DNA from: Methylomonas paludis
Lineage (GTDB): Bacteria; Pseudomonadota; Gammaproteobacteria; Methylococcales; Methylomonadaceae
DNA: 64,000 nucleotides
NCBI RefSeq assembly: GCF_018734325.1
Contig: NZ_CP073754.1
Coordinates: 3,596,001-3,660,000, forward strand
Direction: 5' to 3'
The position numbers were made by a program, and so were the translations under genes. The notes beneath the pieces were generated by a model. That model saw only the letters and a list, made by a program, of their open reading frames with translations, was not told the origin of the DNA and searched no databases. The stretch's first letter is position 1, and each line of letters starts with the position of its first letter. This document shows, piece after piece, positions 34,501 through 43,109 of this stretch.

Positions 34501-35119
34501 TTTTTAAATTCTCCAAAACGATCAGACAGCGCTCGGCTGCTATGCCCGGCACCGTCAACGGTATGATCCGGTAGGTGGAAGACAATTCCAGCAGTTCCTG
34601 CTCGGGCTGCTTACCCTTCATGGCTAACAATAAACCGTGTTCCGCCAGCAAATGTCCGGTCAGTTGCATGATTTCCGGCATGGCGGCAAAGGCGCGGCAT
34701 AGCACCGCAGAAAATAAGGTCTCGGGTTTGAATAATTCCACCCGGCTAGTCACCACGTCCACATTTTTCAAACCCAGTTCCAGCACCGCCTGCTGCACAA
34801 ACCGGGTTTTCTTGGCGTTGGAATCCAGCAGGGTGAAATGACAGTCCGGCCGGCAAATAGCCAGCGGAATCCCCGGCAAACCGGCACCGGTGCCGATGTC
34901 GGCAATCCGCGGCGGCTGGATATGCGGCAGGATGGCCAAGCTGTCCAGAATATGAAAATCCACCATCTCGGCAGGATCGCGGATGGCGGTGAGGTTATAG
35001 GTTTTGTTCCACTTTTCTATTAACTTAATAAAATGCAGCAAAGCGCTGATTTCGGTTTCGGCCAACGGCAAGGCCAATGCAGCAATACCTTGCTGCAGTT
35101 TTTCACGATAGGCCGGCAT
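34493..35119 (-). CDS. rsmG: 16S rRNA (guanine527-N7)-methyltransferase RsmG
   Basis: 208-residue SAM-dependent methyltransferase. The central signature is HILDSLAILPHI followed by IADIGTGAGLPGIPLAI (SAM-binding) and FTLLDSNAKKTRFVQQA, all standard for RsmG/GidB. It modifies G527 of 16S rRNA; loss gives low-level streptomycin resistance in other bacteria. It starts one base after the mnmG stop and overlaps parA, keeping the conserved mnmG-rsmG-parA-parB order. Confidence 0.97.
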   Translation of the reverse strand: MPAYREKLQQGIAALALPLAETEISALLHFIKLIEKWNKTYNLTAIRDPAEMVDFHILDSLAILPHIQPPRIADIGTGAGLPGIPLAICRPDCHFTLLDSNAKKTRFVQQAVLELGLKNVDVVTSRVELFKPETLFSAVLCRAFAAMPEIMQLTGHLLAEHGLLLAMKGKQPEQELLELSSTYRIIPLTVPGIAAERCLIVLENLKNG

Positions 35120-35120
35120 A

Positions 35121-36989
35121 TCAGGCGCTTTTCTTTTTCAGATGTACCAGCAGCAAGGAAATGGCTGCCGGGGTGATGCCGGGTATCCGGGCCGCCTGAC
35201 CCAGGGTTTCCGGTCTTTGTTTTTTGAGTTTTTCGCTGACTTCATTGGACAGGCCCGACACCTCGCTGTAATCGACATGCTCCGGCAGTTTTAAATGTTC
35301 GTAACGCAGGGTACGGTTAATCTCGGTTTGCTGGCGGTCAATATAACCGGCATATTTGGCCTGTATCGCCACTTGTTCGGCCACTTGTTCATCCACTTCG
35401 CTGTCATCAGTAAAGCCCAGCAAACGCTCCACATCCACTTCCGGACGGCGCAGCAATTCCATCAAACTGGCTTCTTTCAGCAGCTTTTTGCCCCAGTGTA
35501 ATTCGGCCAGTGCGGCTTCATCGGTTTCGGCTCTGATCCATTTTTTGGCCAGTTTGCCCTGCAAATTGGCAATGGCTTCACGTTTTTCAATAAAGTGCTG
35601 CCAGCGGGCATCGTCAACCAGACCCAGCGCCCGGCCCTGTTCGGTCAGCCGCAGATCGGCGTTATCCTCGCGCAGTTGCAAACGGTATTCGGCGCGGCTG
35701 GTAAACATCCGGTACGGTTCAGCAGTGCCACGGGTAATCAGATCGTCTATCATCACCCCGATATAGGCTTCGTCACGGCCTGGACACCAGCTTTCCAATC
35801 CTTGCGCCAGACGCGCGGCATTCAGGCCGGCAATCAGACCCTGGGCGGCGGCTTCTTCATAACCGGTGGTGCCGTTGATCTGGCCGGCAAAAAACAGACC
35901 GTCCAGATGTTTGGTTTCCAACGAGGATTTCAAATCGCGCGGATCAAAATAATCGTATTCAATGGCATAGCCGGGCCGGACAATCTCGGCATTTTCAAAG
36001 CCGATCATGGTACGGATAAAGCGGTATTGCACATCAAACGGCAGACTGGTGGATACCCCGTTCGGGTAAACTTCGTTAGTGGTCAGACCTTCCGGCTCCA
36101 CAAAAATCTGATGCGAATCACGTTCGGCAAAGCGCACCACCTTATCTTCAATAGAAGGGCAGTAACGCGGGCCGATACCGTCTATAATACCGGTGTACAT
36201 CGGCGAACGATCCAGGCCGGAGCGGATGATATCGTGGGTTTCGCTATTAGTGCGGGTAATGTGGCAGCAGATCTGGCGCGGATGCTGGCTGCGCTGGCCC
36301 ATGAAGGAAAACACCGGCAGTGGCGTATCGCCGTGTTGTTCCTGCAATTTGCTGTAATCAATGGTGCGGCCATCGATACGCGGCGGGGTGCCGGTTTTCA
36401 GCCGGCCTATGCGTAACGGCAGTTCCCGCAAGCGCTCGGCCAGGGCTATGGAAGCGGCATCGCCGGCCCGGCCGCCGCTGTAGTTTTCCAGGCCGATATG
36501 GATGCGTCCGGCCAGAAAAGTACCGGCGGTCAGCACCACGGCTCTGGCGTTGAATTCCAGACCCATCTGGGTTTTTACGCCGGTAACCCGGTTGCCGGTG
36601 ACCAGCAGATCAGCAACGGTTTGCTGAAAAATGGCCAGATTGGCTTGATTTTCCAGCGCGCTGCGCACCGCCTGTTTATACAGCTGGCGATCGGCCTGAG
36701 CGCGGGTGGCGCGAACCGCCGGGCCTTTGCTGGCGTTAAGGATACGAAATTGAATACCGCCCTGATCGATGGCTTTTGCCATAATACCGCCCAGTGCATC
36801 GATTTCTTTAACCAAATGGCCTTTACCGATACCACCTATGGCCGGATTACAGCTCATTTGACCCAAGGTCTCGATGTTTTGGGTCAGCAACAGGGTTTGC
36901 GCGCCGCCGCGTGCAGCGGCTAATGCCGCTTCAGTACCGGCATGGCCGCCGCCTATTACGATCACATCAAAGTCTTTCTGGAATTTCAC
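35121..36989 (-). CDS. mnmG: tRNA 5-carboxymethylaminomethyluridine synthase subunit MnmG
   Basis: 622-residue FAD enzyme that, with MnmE, modifies U34 of certain tRNAs. The FAD-binding motif [20 protein letters not shown] is at residues 8-27. It is followed by [20 protein letters not shown], the Cys-containing [16 protein letters not shown], the second Cys region [16 protein letters not shown], and the C-terminal domain [23 protein letters not shown]. Length and motifs match GidA/MnmG. It is first in the leftward mnmG-rsmG-parA-parB operon and divergent from the DUF7230 and ribA genes. Confidence 0.97.
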   Translation of the reverse strand: MKFQKDFDVIVIGGGHAGTEAALAAARGGAQTLLLTQNIETLGQMSCNPAIGGIGKGHLVKEIDALGGIMAKAIDQGGIQFRILNASKGPAVRATRAQADRQLYKQAVRSALENQANLAIFQQTVADLLVTGNRVTGVKTQMGLEFNARAVVLTAGTFLAGRIHIGLENYSGGRAGDAASIALAERLRELPLRIGRLKTGTPPRIDGRTIDYSKLQEQHGDTPLPVFSFMGQRSQHPRQICCHITRTNSETHDIIRSGLDRSPMYTGIIDGIGPRYCPSIEDKVVRFAERDSHQIFVEPEGLTTNEVYPNGVSTSLPFDVQYRFIRTMIGFENAEIVRPGYAIEYDYFDPRDLKSSLETKHLDGLFFAGQINGTTGYEEAAAQGLIAGLNAARLAQGLESWCPGRDEAYIGVMIDDLITRGTAEPYRMFTSRAEYRLQLREDNADLRLTEQGRALGLVDDARWQHFIEKREAIANLQGKLAKKWIRAETDEAALAELHWGKKLLKEASLMELLRRPEVDVERLLGFTDDSEVDEQVAEQVAIQAKYAGYIDRQQTEINRTLRYEHLKLPEHVDYSEVSGLSNEVSEKLKKQRPETLGQAARIPGITPAAISLLLVHLKKKSA

Positions 36990-37044
36990 AGCTAATTTAT
37001 GGTCAAATAAAAGCGCTATCTTAATAGTTTATGAGGAAAAAATC

Positions 37045-37212
37045 ATGAGAAAACAAAACCAAACCCCGCAAGCGGCGGATTTACCGCTAAAAAATCCGGT
37101 GGCGAAATTCGCTCACCATTGTAACAAGGCCTTGGTTTTTGCCGATAAGCGCCAATATCGTCGTAAAGGCAAACACGCCGGGCAGGAGCCTTTCTTAATC
37201 GCTTGCGCTTAA
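37045..37212 (+). CDS. DUF7230-type small basic protein
   Basis: 55-residue Lys/Arg-rich peptide. The core NPVAKFAHHCNKALVFADKRQYRRKGKHAGQEPF resembles the conserved family with NPVAKF...F.DKTKYRRK.KH...EPF found in gammaproteobacteria. ATG 37045 follows GAGGAAAAA. It lies upstream of ribA in the same direction and its end overlaps the longer ribA frame, though not the preferred ribA start. The function is unknown; a nucleic-acid-binding role is only suggested by charge. Confidence 0.75.
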   Translation: MRKQNQTPQAADLPLKNPVAKFAHHCNKALVFADKRQYRRKGKHAGQEPFLIACA

Positions 37213-37265
37213 GTGATTCAGAAAGGCTCTCGCTAGGCCCAGGCAACATAAGGATTTCAACACCA

Positions 37266-37874
37266 GTGAAAGTAAGCATAGAAGATAAAGTTCAAACCCG
37301 GATTCCCACCAAACATGGCGAATTTATACTCCATTACTATACCAATTCCATAGACGACAAAGAGCATATCGCTTTCGTCAAAGGCGATGTGGCAAACAAA
37401 CACGATGTGCCGGTGCGCATCCATTCCGAGTGTTTTACCGGGGATGTACTGGGTTCCAGACGCTGCGATTGTGGTGAACAGCTGGACATGGCGCTGGGTC
37501 TGATTAATCAGGCCGGCACCGGTGTGCTGATTTATTTGCGCCAGGAAGGCCGCGGCATCGGTTTGTTAAAAAAACTGCAGGCCTATAATCTGCAGGATCA
37601 GGGTTTGGACACCGTAGACGCCAATATTCATCTGGGTCATTTGGCCGACGAGCGCCAGTACGATATTGCTGCATTAATCCTCAGCGATTTAAAAGTGCGT
37701 TCCATTGCCCTGATTACCAATAATCCGCAAAAAATCGACGAGCTCACCGAACTGGGTATGCCGGTAAGCCGACGTATACCCATCGAAACCCATATTCATC
37801 TCGACAATGTCGATTATCTTAAAACCAAGGCCGAACGCATGCATCACTTGCTTTCCGTACCAGACTCCCAATAA
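37266..37874 (+). CDS. ribA: GTP cyclohydrolase II RibA
   Basis: 202-residue Zn-dependent enzyme that opens GTP to start riboflavin synthesis. Motifs: VRIHSECFTGDVLGSRRCDC (zinc Cys ligands), VLIYLRQEGRGIGLLKKL, and LTNNP-like ALITNNPQKIDEL. The GTG at 37266 (VKVSIEDK) has an AAGGA site ten bases upstream and gives the usual RibA length; the frame opening at 37203 is longer than the family. The Lon-family protease gene starts 8 bp downstream. Confidence 0.95.
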   Translation: MKVSIEDKVQTRIPTKHGEFILHYYTNSIDDKEHIAFVKGDVANKHDVPVRIHSECFTGDVLGSRRCDCGEQLDMALGLINQAGTGVLIYLRQEGRGIGLLKKLQAYNLQDQGLDTVDANIHLGHLADERQYDIAALILSDLKVRSIALITNNPQKIDELTELGMPVSRRIPIETHIHLDNVDYLKTKAERMHHLLSVPDSQ

Positions 37875-37882
37875 GCCAGCGT

Positions 37883-40279
37883 ATGCTAGATCATTTAAAA
37901 CTGCCGGTTTCGGCACTGAAGCTTACTATTGATTTGCCCAATATCAGCTCAACCAAACCCATCGCCGGCCAGTTGCCCGGTATCATCGGTCAGCAGCGCG
38001 CCCAAGCCGCACTGGCTTTCGGCATTGATATGCAAGCGCCAGGCTACAATATTTTTGTGATGGGCGATCCCGGCACCGGGCGCTTGTCTATGGTCAGCCA
38101 TTATCTGTCCGGTTATGCCGAGCAGCAGGAACCGCCGCTGTCCTATGCCTATGTGGACAATTTTGAGAATCCGCGCGAACCGGTAGTGGTGCAATTGCCT
38201 TCCGGGGAAGGTCAGGCCTTTTATAAAGACATTGAAAAGCTGATCGACAATGTGCTGGCCACTTTTCCGGCGGCTTTTGAAAGCCCCAGCTATCAACAGA
38301 AAAAAACTGCGATAGAGCGGCGTTTCAATCAGCGCTATAACAGCGCTATTGATCAGGTGGATAACAAAGCCCGCGACATGCGGGTGGCCTTATACCGGGA
38401 TAGCGATGCCATCACCTTTTTGCCTATCCGCAACGACAAAGCGCTGGACGAGGAACAATTTACCCTGCTGCCGCAAGCCGAACGCGATGATTTTCATAAA
38501 CACACCGAAGAACTGGAAGAGTTTTTGGGTGATGTGTTGCTGGAACTGCCGCAATGGCGGCGTACTCTGGTGGAAGAAATGCGCCAGCTGGACAACGACA
38601 CCATTAAATTGGCATTAGAGCCGCTGTTTGCCGAGCTGAATGAAAAATATCAGAATATTGATGATGTGATTACTTATTTGGCTGAGGTGGAAAAAAATCT
38701 CGGCAACACCATCAGTGATTCTCTGATGCCGAATCGCCATCAGGACAGCCGGGAAAGTGCCGGCAAGCGCGTGCTGCTTAATGAGCAATATCTGCCCAAT
38801 ATTCTGGTGGACTGTAAGCACGACACCCAGGGTGCGCCGGTGATTTACGAACCACACCCCATTTATCAAAACCTGTTTGGCCGCATCGAATACGTTAACG
38901 ATCAAGGTACGCTGGTCACCAATTACCGGCGCATCTGTCCGGGTTCGCTGCATCGCGCCAATGGTGGTTATCTGATTCTGGATGCCGAAAAAATCCTGAC
39001 GTATCCTTTCGTCTGGGAAGGTTTGAAACGCGCCTTGCAGTCTGGCCGTATAGAAATCGAATCGCCGTATTCCGAGCTGGGCATTAATACCATCACCCTG
39101 AAACCCGAGGTGATACCGCTTAATGTCAAAGTCATCCTGGTGGGTGCTAGGGATATTTATTATCTGCTGGAAGAGCTGGATAGCGAGTTCAACGAAATGT
39201 TCCGGGTGTTGGCCGATTTTGACGACCATATCAAACGCAGTTCGGACAGTATTGCCCAATTTGTGCAGCTCATGACTCAACAAGTACGTGATTCCGGGGC
39301 CAGAGAGTTGACCGCCCCGGCCCTGTTACGGCTGATCGAATACAGCTGCCGGCTGGCGGAAAATCAGTCGCATTTGTCGGCGCATGTTAACAGTTGTCTG
39401 GAAATCATTGCCGAAGCCAATTTATTGGGCAGCCAGCGTGGTGCCAGCCATATCGACAAAGCCGAAATCGAACTGGCCCTGACGGCCAGGGAGCAGCGCA
39501 ATGGCCGGATTGCCGAAGCAGTGCTGGAAGAAATGTTGGACGGCACCATCCTCATCGACACCGATGGTCTGGCGATTGGTAAAGTCAACGGCCTGACGGT
39601 GATGGATATCGGCGGCAGCAGTTTTGGTGCGCCGGCGCGGATTACCGCCACTGTCCACCCTGGTTCACGCGGCATTGTCGATATTGAGCGTGAGGTGGAA
39701 CTGGGGCAGCCTATTCATTCCAAAGGCGTGATGATCTTGACTGGTTATCTGGGCCATTGCTATGCCCAACAATTTCCGCTGGCCATTTCCGCCAGTATTG
39801 CTATGGAGCAATCCTATGGTCACATCGACGGCGACAGCGCCTCGCTGGCCGAATTGTGCTGTTTGATTTCAGCGCTGACCAGGGTGCCTATCCAGCAGGG
39901 TTTTGCTTTAACCGGTTCTATCAATCAATACGGTGAAGTGCAGGCTATCGGTGGCGTCAACGAAAAAATCGAAGGCTTTTTCAATCTGTGTGCGGCCAGA
40001 GGTTTGACCGGCAAGCAGGCGGTAATCATTCCAGCCTCAAATAAGCGCAATCTGATGTTAAAGCAGGATGTGATTGATGCCGTGGCGCAAGGTTTGTTTG
40101 CCATCTATTCAGTAGCCAATGTCGATGAGGCCTTGGCGCTGTTAATGAATCAGCCGGCGGGCGCGGTGGATGCCAACGGTCAGTATCCGGAAGGCAGCAT
40201 TAACTTTAAGGCAGTGGCGCGCTTAAAGGAAATTTCCGACATATCCGGTGATGAAGATAAGGAAGTGGAGGGCGCTTAG
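37883..40279 (+). CDS. Lon-family ATP-dependent protease (AAA_32/LonC type)
   Basis: 798-residue protease of the YcbZ/LonB-like group. The N-terminal AAA region has IIGQQRAQAALAFGIDM and a P-loop variant NIFVMGDPGTGRLSM, with Arg where Lys is usual, as is common in this group. A helical insert (~130-300) is followed by LYHRANGGYLILDAEKIL-like RANGGYLILDAEKIL and ARDIYYLLEELDSEFNEMF. The C-terminal Lon protease domain has Ser652 in HIDGDSASLAEL and Lys695 in GGVNEKIEGFF, the catalytic dyad. It is not classical Lon, since the N-terminal substrate domain is absent. It starts 8 bp after ribA. Confidence 0.92.
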   Translation: MLDHLKLPVSALKLTIDLPNISSTKPIAGQLPGIIGQQRAQAALAFGIDMQAPGYNIFVMGDPGTGRLSMVSHYLSGYAEQQEPPLSYAYVDNFENPREPVVVQLPSGEGQAFYKDIEKLIDNVLATFPAAFESPSYQQKKTAIERRFNQRYNSAIDQVDNKARDMRVALYRDSDAITFLPIRNDKALDEEQFTLLPQAERDDFHKHTEELEEFLGDVLLELPQWRRTLVEEMRQLDNDTIKLALEPLFAELNEKYQNIDDVITYLAEVEKNLGNTISDSLMPNRHQDSRESAGKRVLLNEQYLPNILVDCKHDTQGAPVIYEPHPIYQNLFGRIEYVNDQGTLVTNYRRICPGSLHRANGGYLILDAEKILTYPFVWEGLKRALQSGRIEIESPYSELGINTITLKPEVIPLNVKVILVGARDIYYLLEELDSEFNEMFRVLADFDDHIKRSSDSIAQFVQLMTQQVRDSGARELTAPALLRLIEYSCRLAENQSHLSAHVNSCLEIIAEANLLGSQRGASHIDKAEIELALTAREQRNGRIAEAVLEEMLDGTILIDTDGLAIGKVNGLTVMDIGGSSFGAPARITATVHPGSRGIVDIEREVELGQPIHSKGVMILTGYLGHCYAQQFPLAISASIAMEQSYGHIDGDSASLAELCCLISALTRVPIQQGFALTGSINQYGEVQAIGGVNEKIEGFFNLCAARGLTGKQAVIIPASNKRNLMLKQDVIDAVAQGLFAIYSVANVDEALALLMNQPAGAVDANGQYPEGSINFKAVARLKEISDISGDEDKEVEGA

Positions 40280-40299
40280 CCAGGGTGTTCGATAGCCAT

Positions 40300-40335
40300 G
40301 TAGGGTGGCTTCGCCGCCAGGCAAGCCACCAAGCC
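40300..40335. repeat. Palindromic repeat GTAGGGTGGCTTCGCCGCC, copy 3
   Basis: Same 35-36-bp unit as at 26221 and 26460, followed here by a partial second AAGCCACC. It sits 20 bp past the Lon-family stop codon, where it could act as a transcript 3' end. Confidence 0.85.
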
Positions 40336-40365
40336 ACCTAACGCAAACTTAACCCCCCACTCAAG

Positions 40366-41166
40366 CTAAAGCTGTAATCTGGCCAGTTTTTTAAGGCCAA
40401 TGCTGGGTACCGCGCCAAAGGTTTTGCGAAATTCATGGCTAAAATGCGCCGAATCGGTGAAGCCGGCTGCATGTGCCGCGTAAGTAAAATTATTGCCTTT
40501 GATGATCTCGCGGATCGACATTCTCATCCGGTTCCAGCTGCGGTAACGCCGAAACGGTACACCGATTTGGGCCGTGAATAAATGCTGCAGATGTGATGCC
40601 GATAGGCCCACACTGTCGGCTATGGTAGTTAAAGCGGTAAGCTCATCACCGTTTTGGTAAAGATGATTCACCACTTGCGCGATACGCGGATCGATCACTG
40701 TGCCGCCCCGCCGTTTGGAAAAGCCTAATAGATCATCCAATACCGCGCCGTTCCAGGCCGGGTTATAACGGTCTTCATAAAGATCTCGCATAAATCTGAT
40801 TTCACCGCCGTTGCCGACCAGGGAACCATTGACCTCGCGGCAATTGTTTATCAGCGGCAGCAAGGCCTCAATACCAGCTGTATTCGGTTCAATATAAAAT
40901 ACCGCCAGCGGTTCACCTCCCACATCCAGTTCATGCAAGCCGCCGGCCGGAATCACCGCTGTACGGCACCACATCCAGTCACTGCCGGGCAAACGCAGCC
41001 GAAACTTGCCGTAAATCCCTGCCAAAAAAACCGGCGCGCCATGCTGATGGTTGGCGTTGTAATACAGGGGGCCGGTAAAAAACATGTGCTGGTCATTAAT
41101 ATCCCAGAGAGCGTCATATCGCGGGGGCTGGGCAATAGCAGGTTTATACATTGGGCTATGGGTCAT
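40366..41166 (-). CDS. AraC-family transcriptional regulator
   Basis: 266-residue regulator. The N-terminal half is a cupin-like effector domain (HQHGAPVFLAGIYGKFRLR, AVIPAGGLHELDVGGEPLAVFYIEP). The C-terminal ~100 residues hold the two AraC helix-turn-helices: LTTIADSVGLSASHLQHLFT and FTYAAHAAGFTDSAHFSHEF, followed by RKTFGAVPS. The effector and targets are unknown. It is 48 bp downstream of the GNAT gene in the same direction, so the two may be co-transcribed. Confidence 0.92.
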   Translation of the reverse strand: MTHSPMYKPAIAQPPRYDALWDINDQHMFFTGPLYYNANHQHGAPVFLAGIYGKFRLRLPGSDWMWCRTAVIPAGGLHELDVGGEPLAVFYIEPNTAGIEALLPLINNCREVNGSLVGNGGEIRFMRDLYEDRYNPAWNGAVLDDLLGFSKRRGGTVIDPRIAQVVNHLYQNGDELTALTTIADSVGLSASHLQHLFTAQIGVPFRRYRSWNRMRMSIREIIKGNNFTYAAHAAGFTDSAHFSHEFRKTFGAVPSIGLKKLARLQL

Positions 41167-41213
41167 GGCTTATGCTCTCCTGTGTCGTTTGACATTCACG
41201 ACTGTTAGTCTAT

Positions 41214-41735
41214 TTATGGCAGTTTTTTCACCAACAACTCTAAACGCAAGCCAGAAACCTTGGCTTGCCATAAGGCAGCGTTAACTGGAAACGTCCGGCT
41301 GTCCCCGGTGAGTTGGTAGCCGCGTCGTTGATAAAAGCTGAGCAACTCTGGGCGATGATCAATTACCCACATGGCAAACTCTGTTATTGCCCAGCGTTGT
41401 TGCGCCTTGGTTTCAGCTGCCGCCAATAACTGTTTACCTATGCCCTGGTTTTGCCGGCCAGGTGCTACGGCCAGCATACTAAACTGGACTTGTTGTCCGG
41501 TTTTTTGCAAATGTACGCAAGCCAGCAATTCTTGCCGGCATCGACCGGTTAATATGATGGAATCCGGTGCGCCAAGCAAATCGAGTATATCTGTCAGATC
41601 GGTTCTGCTGCCGCTGAGCAAATCGGCTTCGGTGGTCCAGCCCAGCCGACTGGTTTCGCCGCGATAAGCACAGTTGATTAGTCTGACCAGCGCTTCGGCA
41701 TTGCTGGCCTCAGCCTCGGAAAACACCAGTTGCAT
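41214..41735 (-). CDS. GNAT family N-acetyltransferase
   Basis: 173-residue acetyltransferase. The acetyl-CoA-binding motif A is FSMLAVAPGRQNQGIGKQLL (Q/RxxGxG/A at QNQGIG), preceded by a beta-strand region (ACVHLQKTGQQVQ) and followed by the C-terminal motif LLSFYQRRGYQLTGDSRTFP, as in many small-molecule or antibiotic N-acetyltransferases. The substrate cannot be inferred. It lies between the AraC regulator and a small membrane protein, all leftward. Confidence 0.88.
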   Translation of the reverse strand: MQLVFSEAEASNAEALVRLINCAYRGETSRLGWTTEADLLSGSRTDLTDILDLLGAPDSIILTGRCRQELLACVHLQKTGQQVQFSMLAVAPGRQNQGIGKQLLAAAETKAQQRWAITEFAMWVIDHRPELLSFYQRRGYQLTGDSRTFPVNAALWQAKVSGLRLELLVKKLP

Positions 41736-41763
41736 TGTTTAGGTCACTAACATCCAGTGGCAA

Positions 41764-42237
41764 TTAAGCGGAAAAAATGGCTTTAAGCCGCAACTTAAGC
41801 TTGTCTTTAAGTTGTTTGGCATATTGATAAATAGCGGTATCAACCACTTTCTGATGCGCCCAGTGCAACCAGTCACTGATGGTAGTGTAAATGATATTAA
41901 TGGCTTTGAATGTCAGTAATTGCGGCTTGGTCAGGGCAAATACCCGCGCTACCAGCAAAGTGCCCAGCAGTTTGGAGAGTATTTCCAACAAAATACCCGG
42001 CCAGATCTGAGCATGTATTAAAAACCATAAAGCCGCCAGATTGATCGGCAGTACCAGCAGAATCGGCACCAACACCGCCAGTAAAGCTATCGGCGGGGTG
42101 GTTTGTATCAGCCAGCGTTCGATGTATTCCAGATGAAGCTGGCGGATCAGGTAATGACCCAGCGCCGATAATAAATCCCATAACCATTCTTCGATAATCA
42201 GAAAAATAGCTAAAATGCTAAGCAATAGTTTTTTCAT
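41764..42237 (-). CDS. Hypothetical membrane protein
   Basis: 157 residues, no family recognised. There is one hydrophobic N-terminal segment (MKKLLLSILAIFLIIEEWLW), a strong double hydrophobic hairpin (PPIALLAVLVPILLVLPINL and onward to ~95), then an amphipathic, Lys-rich C-terminus (YAKQLKDKLKLRLKAI). The composition and uninterrupted frame support coding. Located 28 bp upstream of the GNAT gene, same strand. Confidence 0.75.
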   Translation of the reverse strand: MKKLLLSILAIFLIIEEWLWDLLSALGHYLIRQLHLEYIERWLIQTTPPIALLAVLVPILLVLPINLAALWFLIHAQIWPGILLEILSKLLGTLLVARVFALTKPQLLTFKAINIIYTTISDWLHWAHQKVVDTAIYQYAKQLKDKLKLRLKAIFSA

Positions 42238-42393
42238 AACTTTTTTACGGATAGCGTAACTGAAAGGGCCTGGGTAAATACCAGTGCCGGAAATTTTTCC
42301 CAGATAGTTACTATTTCAAATAATACCAGGACTTGCAACTTAATTGATGGCTTGGTCGGTAGTTGTCTGGAAAATGACCGGCTGATTGGATGG

Positions 42394-42533
42394 CTAGTAG
42401 CTGACCGATCATATTTTGACGGATGGCGTAGGATGTATTGAACGCAGTGATGCGCATCAATCGCGAACCATGTGCTTGCAGAGTCGACACATCTTCAAAC
42501 GCTGCCGTCAAAGTAATATTGGTCAACCACTAG
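42394..42533. repeat. MITE-like interspersed repeat, copy 3
   Basis: 140 bp bounded by CTAG. The best-preserved inverted ends are CTAGTAGCTGACCGATCATA (left) and, on the other strand, CTAGTGGTTGACCAATATTA (right), both running into TTTTGACGG or CTTTGACGG. The core GGCGTAGGATGTATTGAACG is close to the copies at 781 and 9195. Confidence 0.85.
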
Positions 42534-42604
42534 TCGAAACTTGTTAGGTACGGTCTGCTACACTTGGTGGCTTGATTGTTAAATGCAGGTATGGAGAAAC
42601 CAAT

Positions 42605-42982
42605 ATGTCAAAACCAAAATACGATGTCATTCAGTGGCTGTCTGAGGTAGAAGAGCATGATTACCCTGCTGCTGAATCCTATCTCAGTCTGATTTACAGC
42701 AACGATCAGGTGGCTGACATGATACACAGATTAAAAAACGCCCGTATCGTGCAGTATAAAGCCAAGGACATATTTCGAGCCTCACAACTGTCCTTGTTAG
42801 GCGTCAGTAATTCCCATGTTGAAAAGGACAGAAAAAAGATTATGAAGGGCAAGAGCCTGTCGCCGCTTTTGTTGGTGCGTGATCAGGCTATCGGCAAAGT
42901 AGTGATTGCTGATGGTTATCATCGCTTGTGTGCGATTTATCAGTTTAATGAAGATGAACTAATTTACTGTAAAATTATTTGA
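42605..42982 (+). CDS. ParB-like nuclease-fold small protein
   Basis: 125-residue soluble protein. The C-terminal half resembles the ParB/sulfiredoxin fold: LSPLLLVRDQAIGKVVIADG followed by YHRLCAIYQF, analogous to the P-V-V...L-V-D-G-H-H-R motif. The N-terminal half is helical (YDVIQWLSEVEEHDYPAAES, VADMIHRLKNARIVQYKAKD). ATG 42605 follows GGAGAAACC. It has no operon partner, sitting between repeat elements. The nucleotide-binding or DNA role is inferred from the fold only. Confidence 0.75.
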   Translation: MSKPKYDVIQWLSEVEEHDYPAAESYLSLIYSNDQVADMIHRLKNARIVQYKAKDIFRASQLSLLGVSNSHVEKDRKKIMKGKSLSPLLLVRDQAIGKVVIADGYHRLCAIYQFNEDELIYCKII

Positions 42983-43015
42983 ACAAAATTGTAATTAACT
43001 GGTTTGTAATTACCT

Positions 43016-43051
43016 GTAGGGTGGATTCGCCGCTAGGCAATCCACCAAAAC
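43016..43051. repeat. Palindromic repeat, variant copy 4 with compensatory changes
   Basis: GTAGGGTGGATTCGCCGCTA followed by GGCAATCCACC: the stem is GGTGGATT / AATCCACC in place of GGTGGCTT / AAGCCACC. The paired change keeps the stem intact. Confidence 0.8.
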
Positions 43052-43109
43052 ACTTACACTGAATAATGACGCTGGTTTTATTTGCTTGTCCGCAGGAGCC
43101 GAAATAAAA

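Noticed and set aside
35595-36416. 273-codon rightward frame opposite mnmG
   Set aside because: Long antisense frame produced by codon bias of mnmG; the mnmG reading carries FAD and Cys motifs throughout.
32492-37044. oriC or parS sites near mnmG/parAB
   Set aside because: I looked for DnaA-box clusters (TTATCCACA-like) and a TGTTTCACGTGAAACA-like parS by eye and found none convincing.
38615-39283. 222-codon leftward frame opposite the Lon-family gene
   Set aside because: Antisense shadow of a well-supported protease gene.
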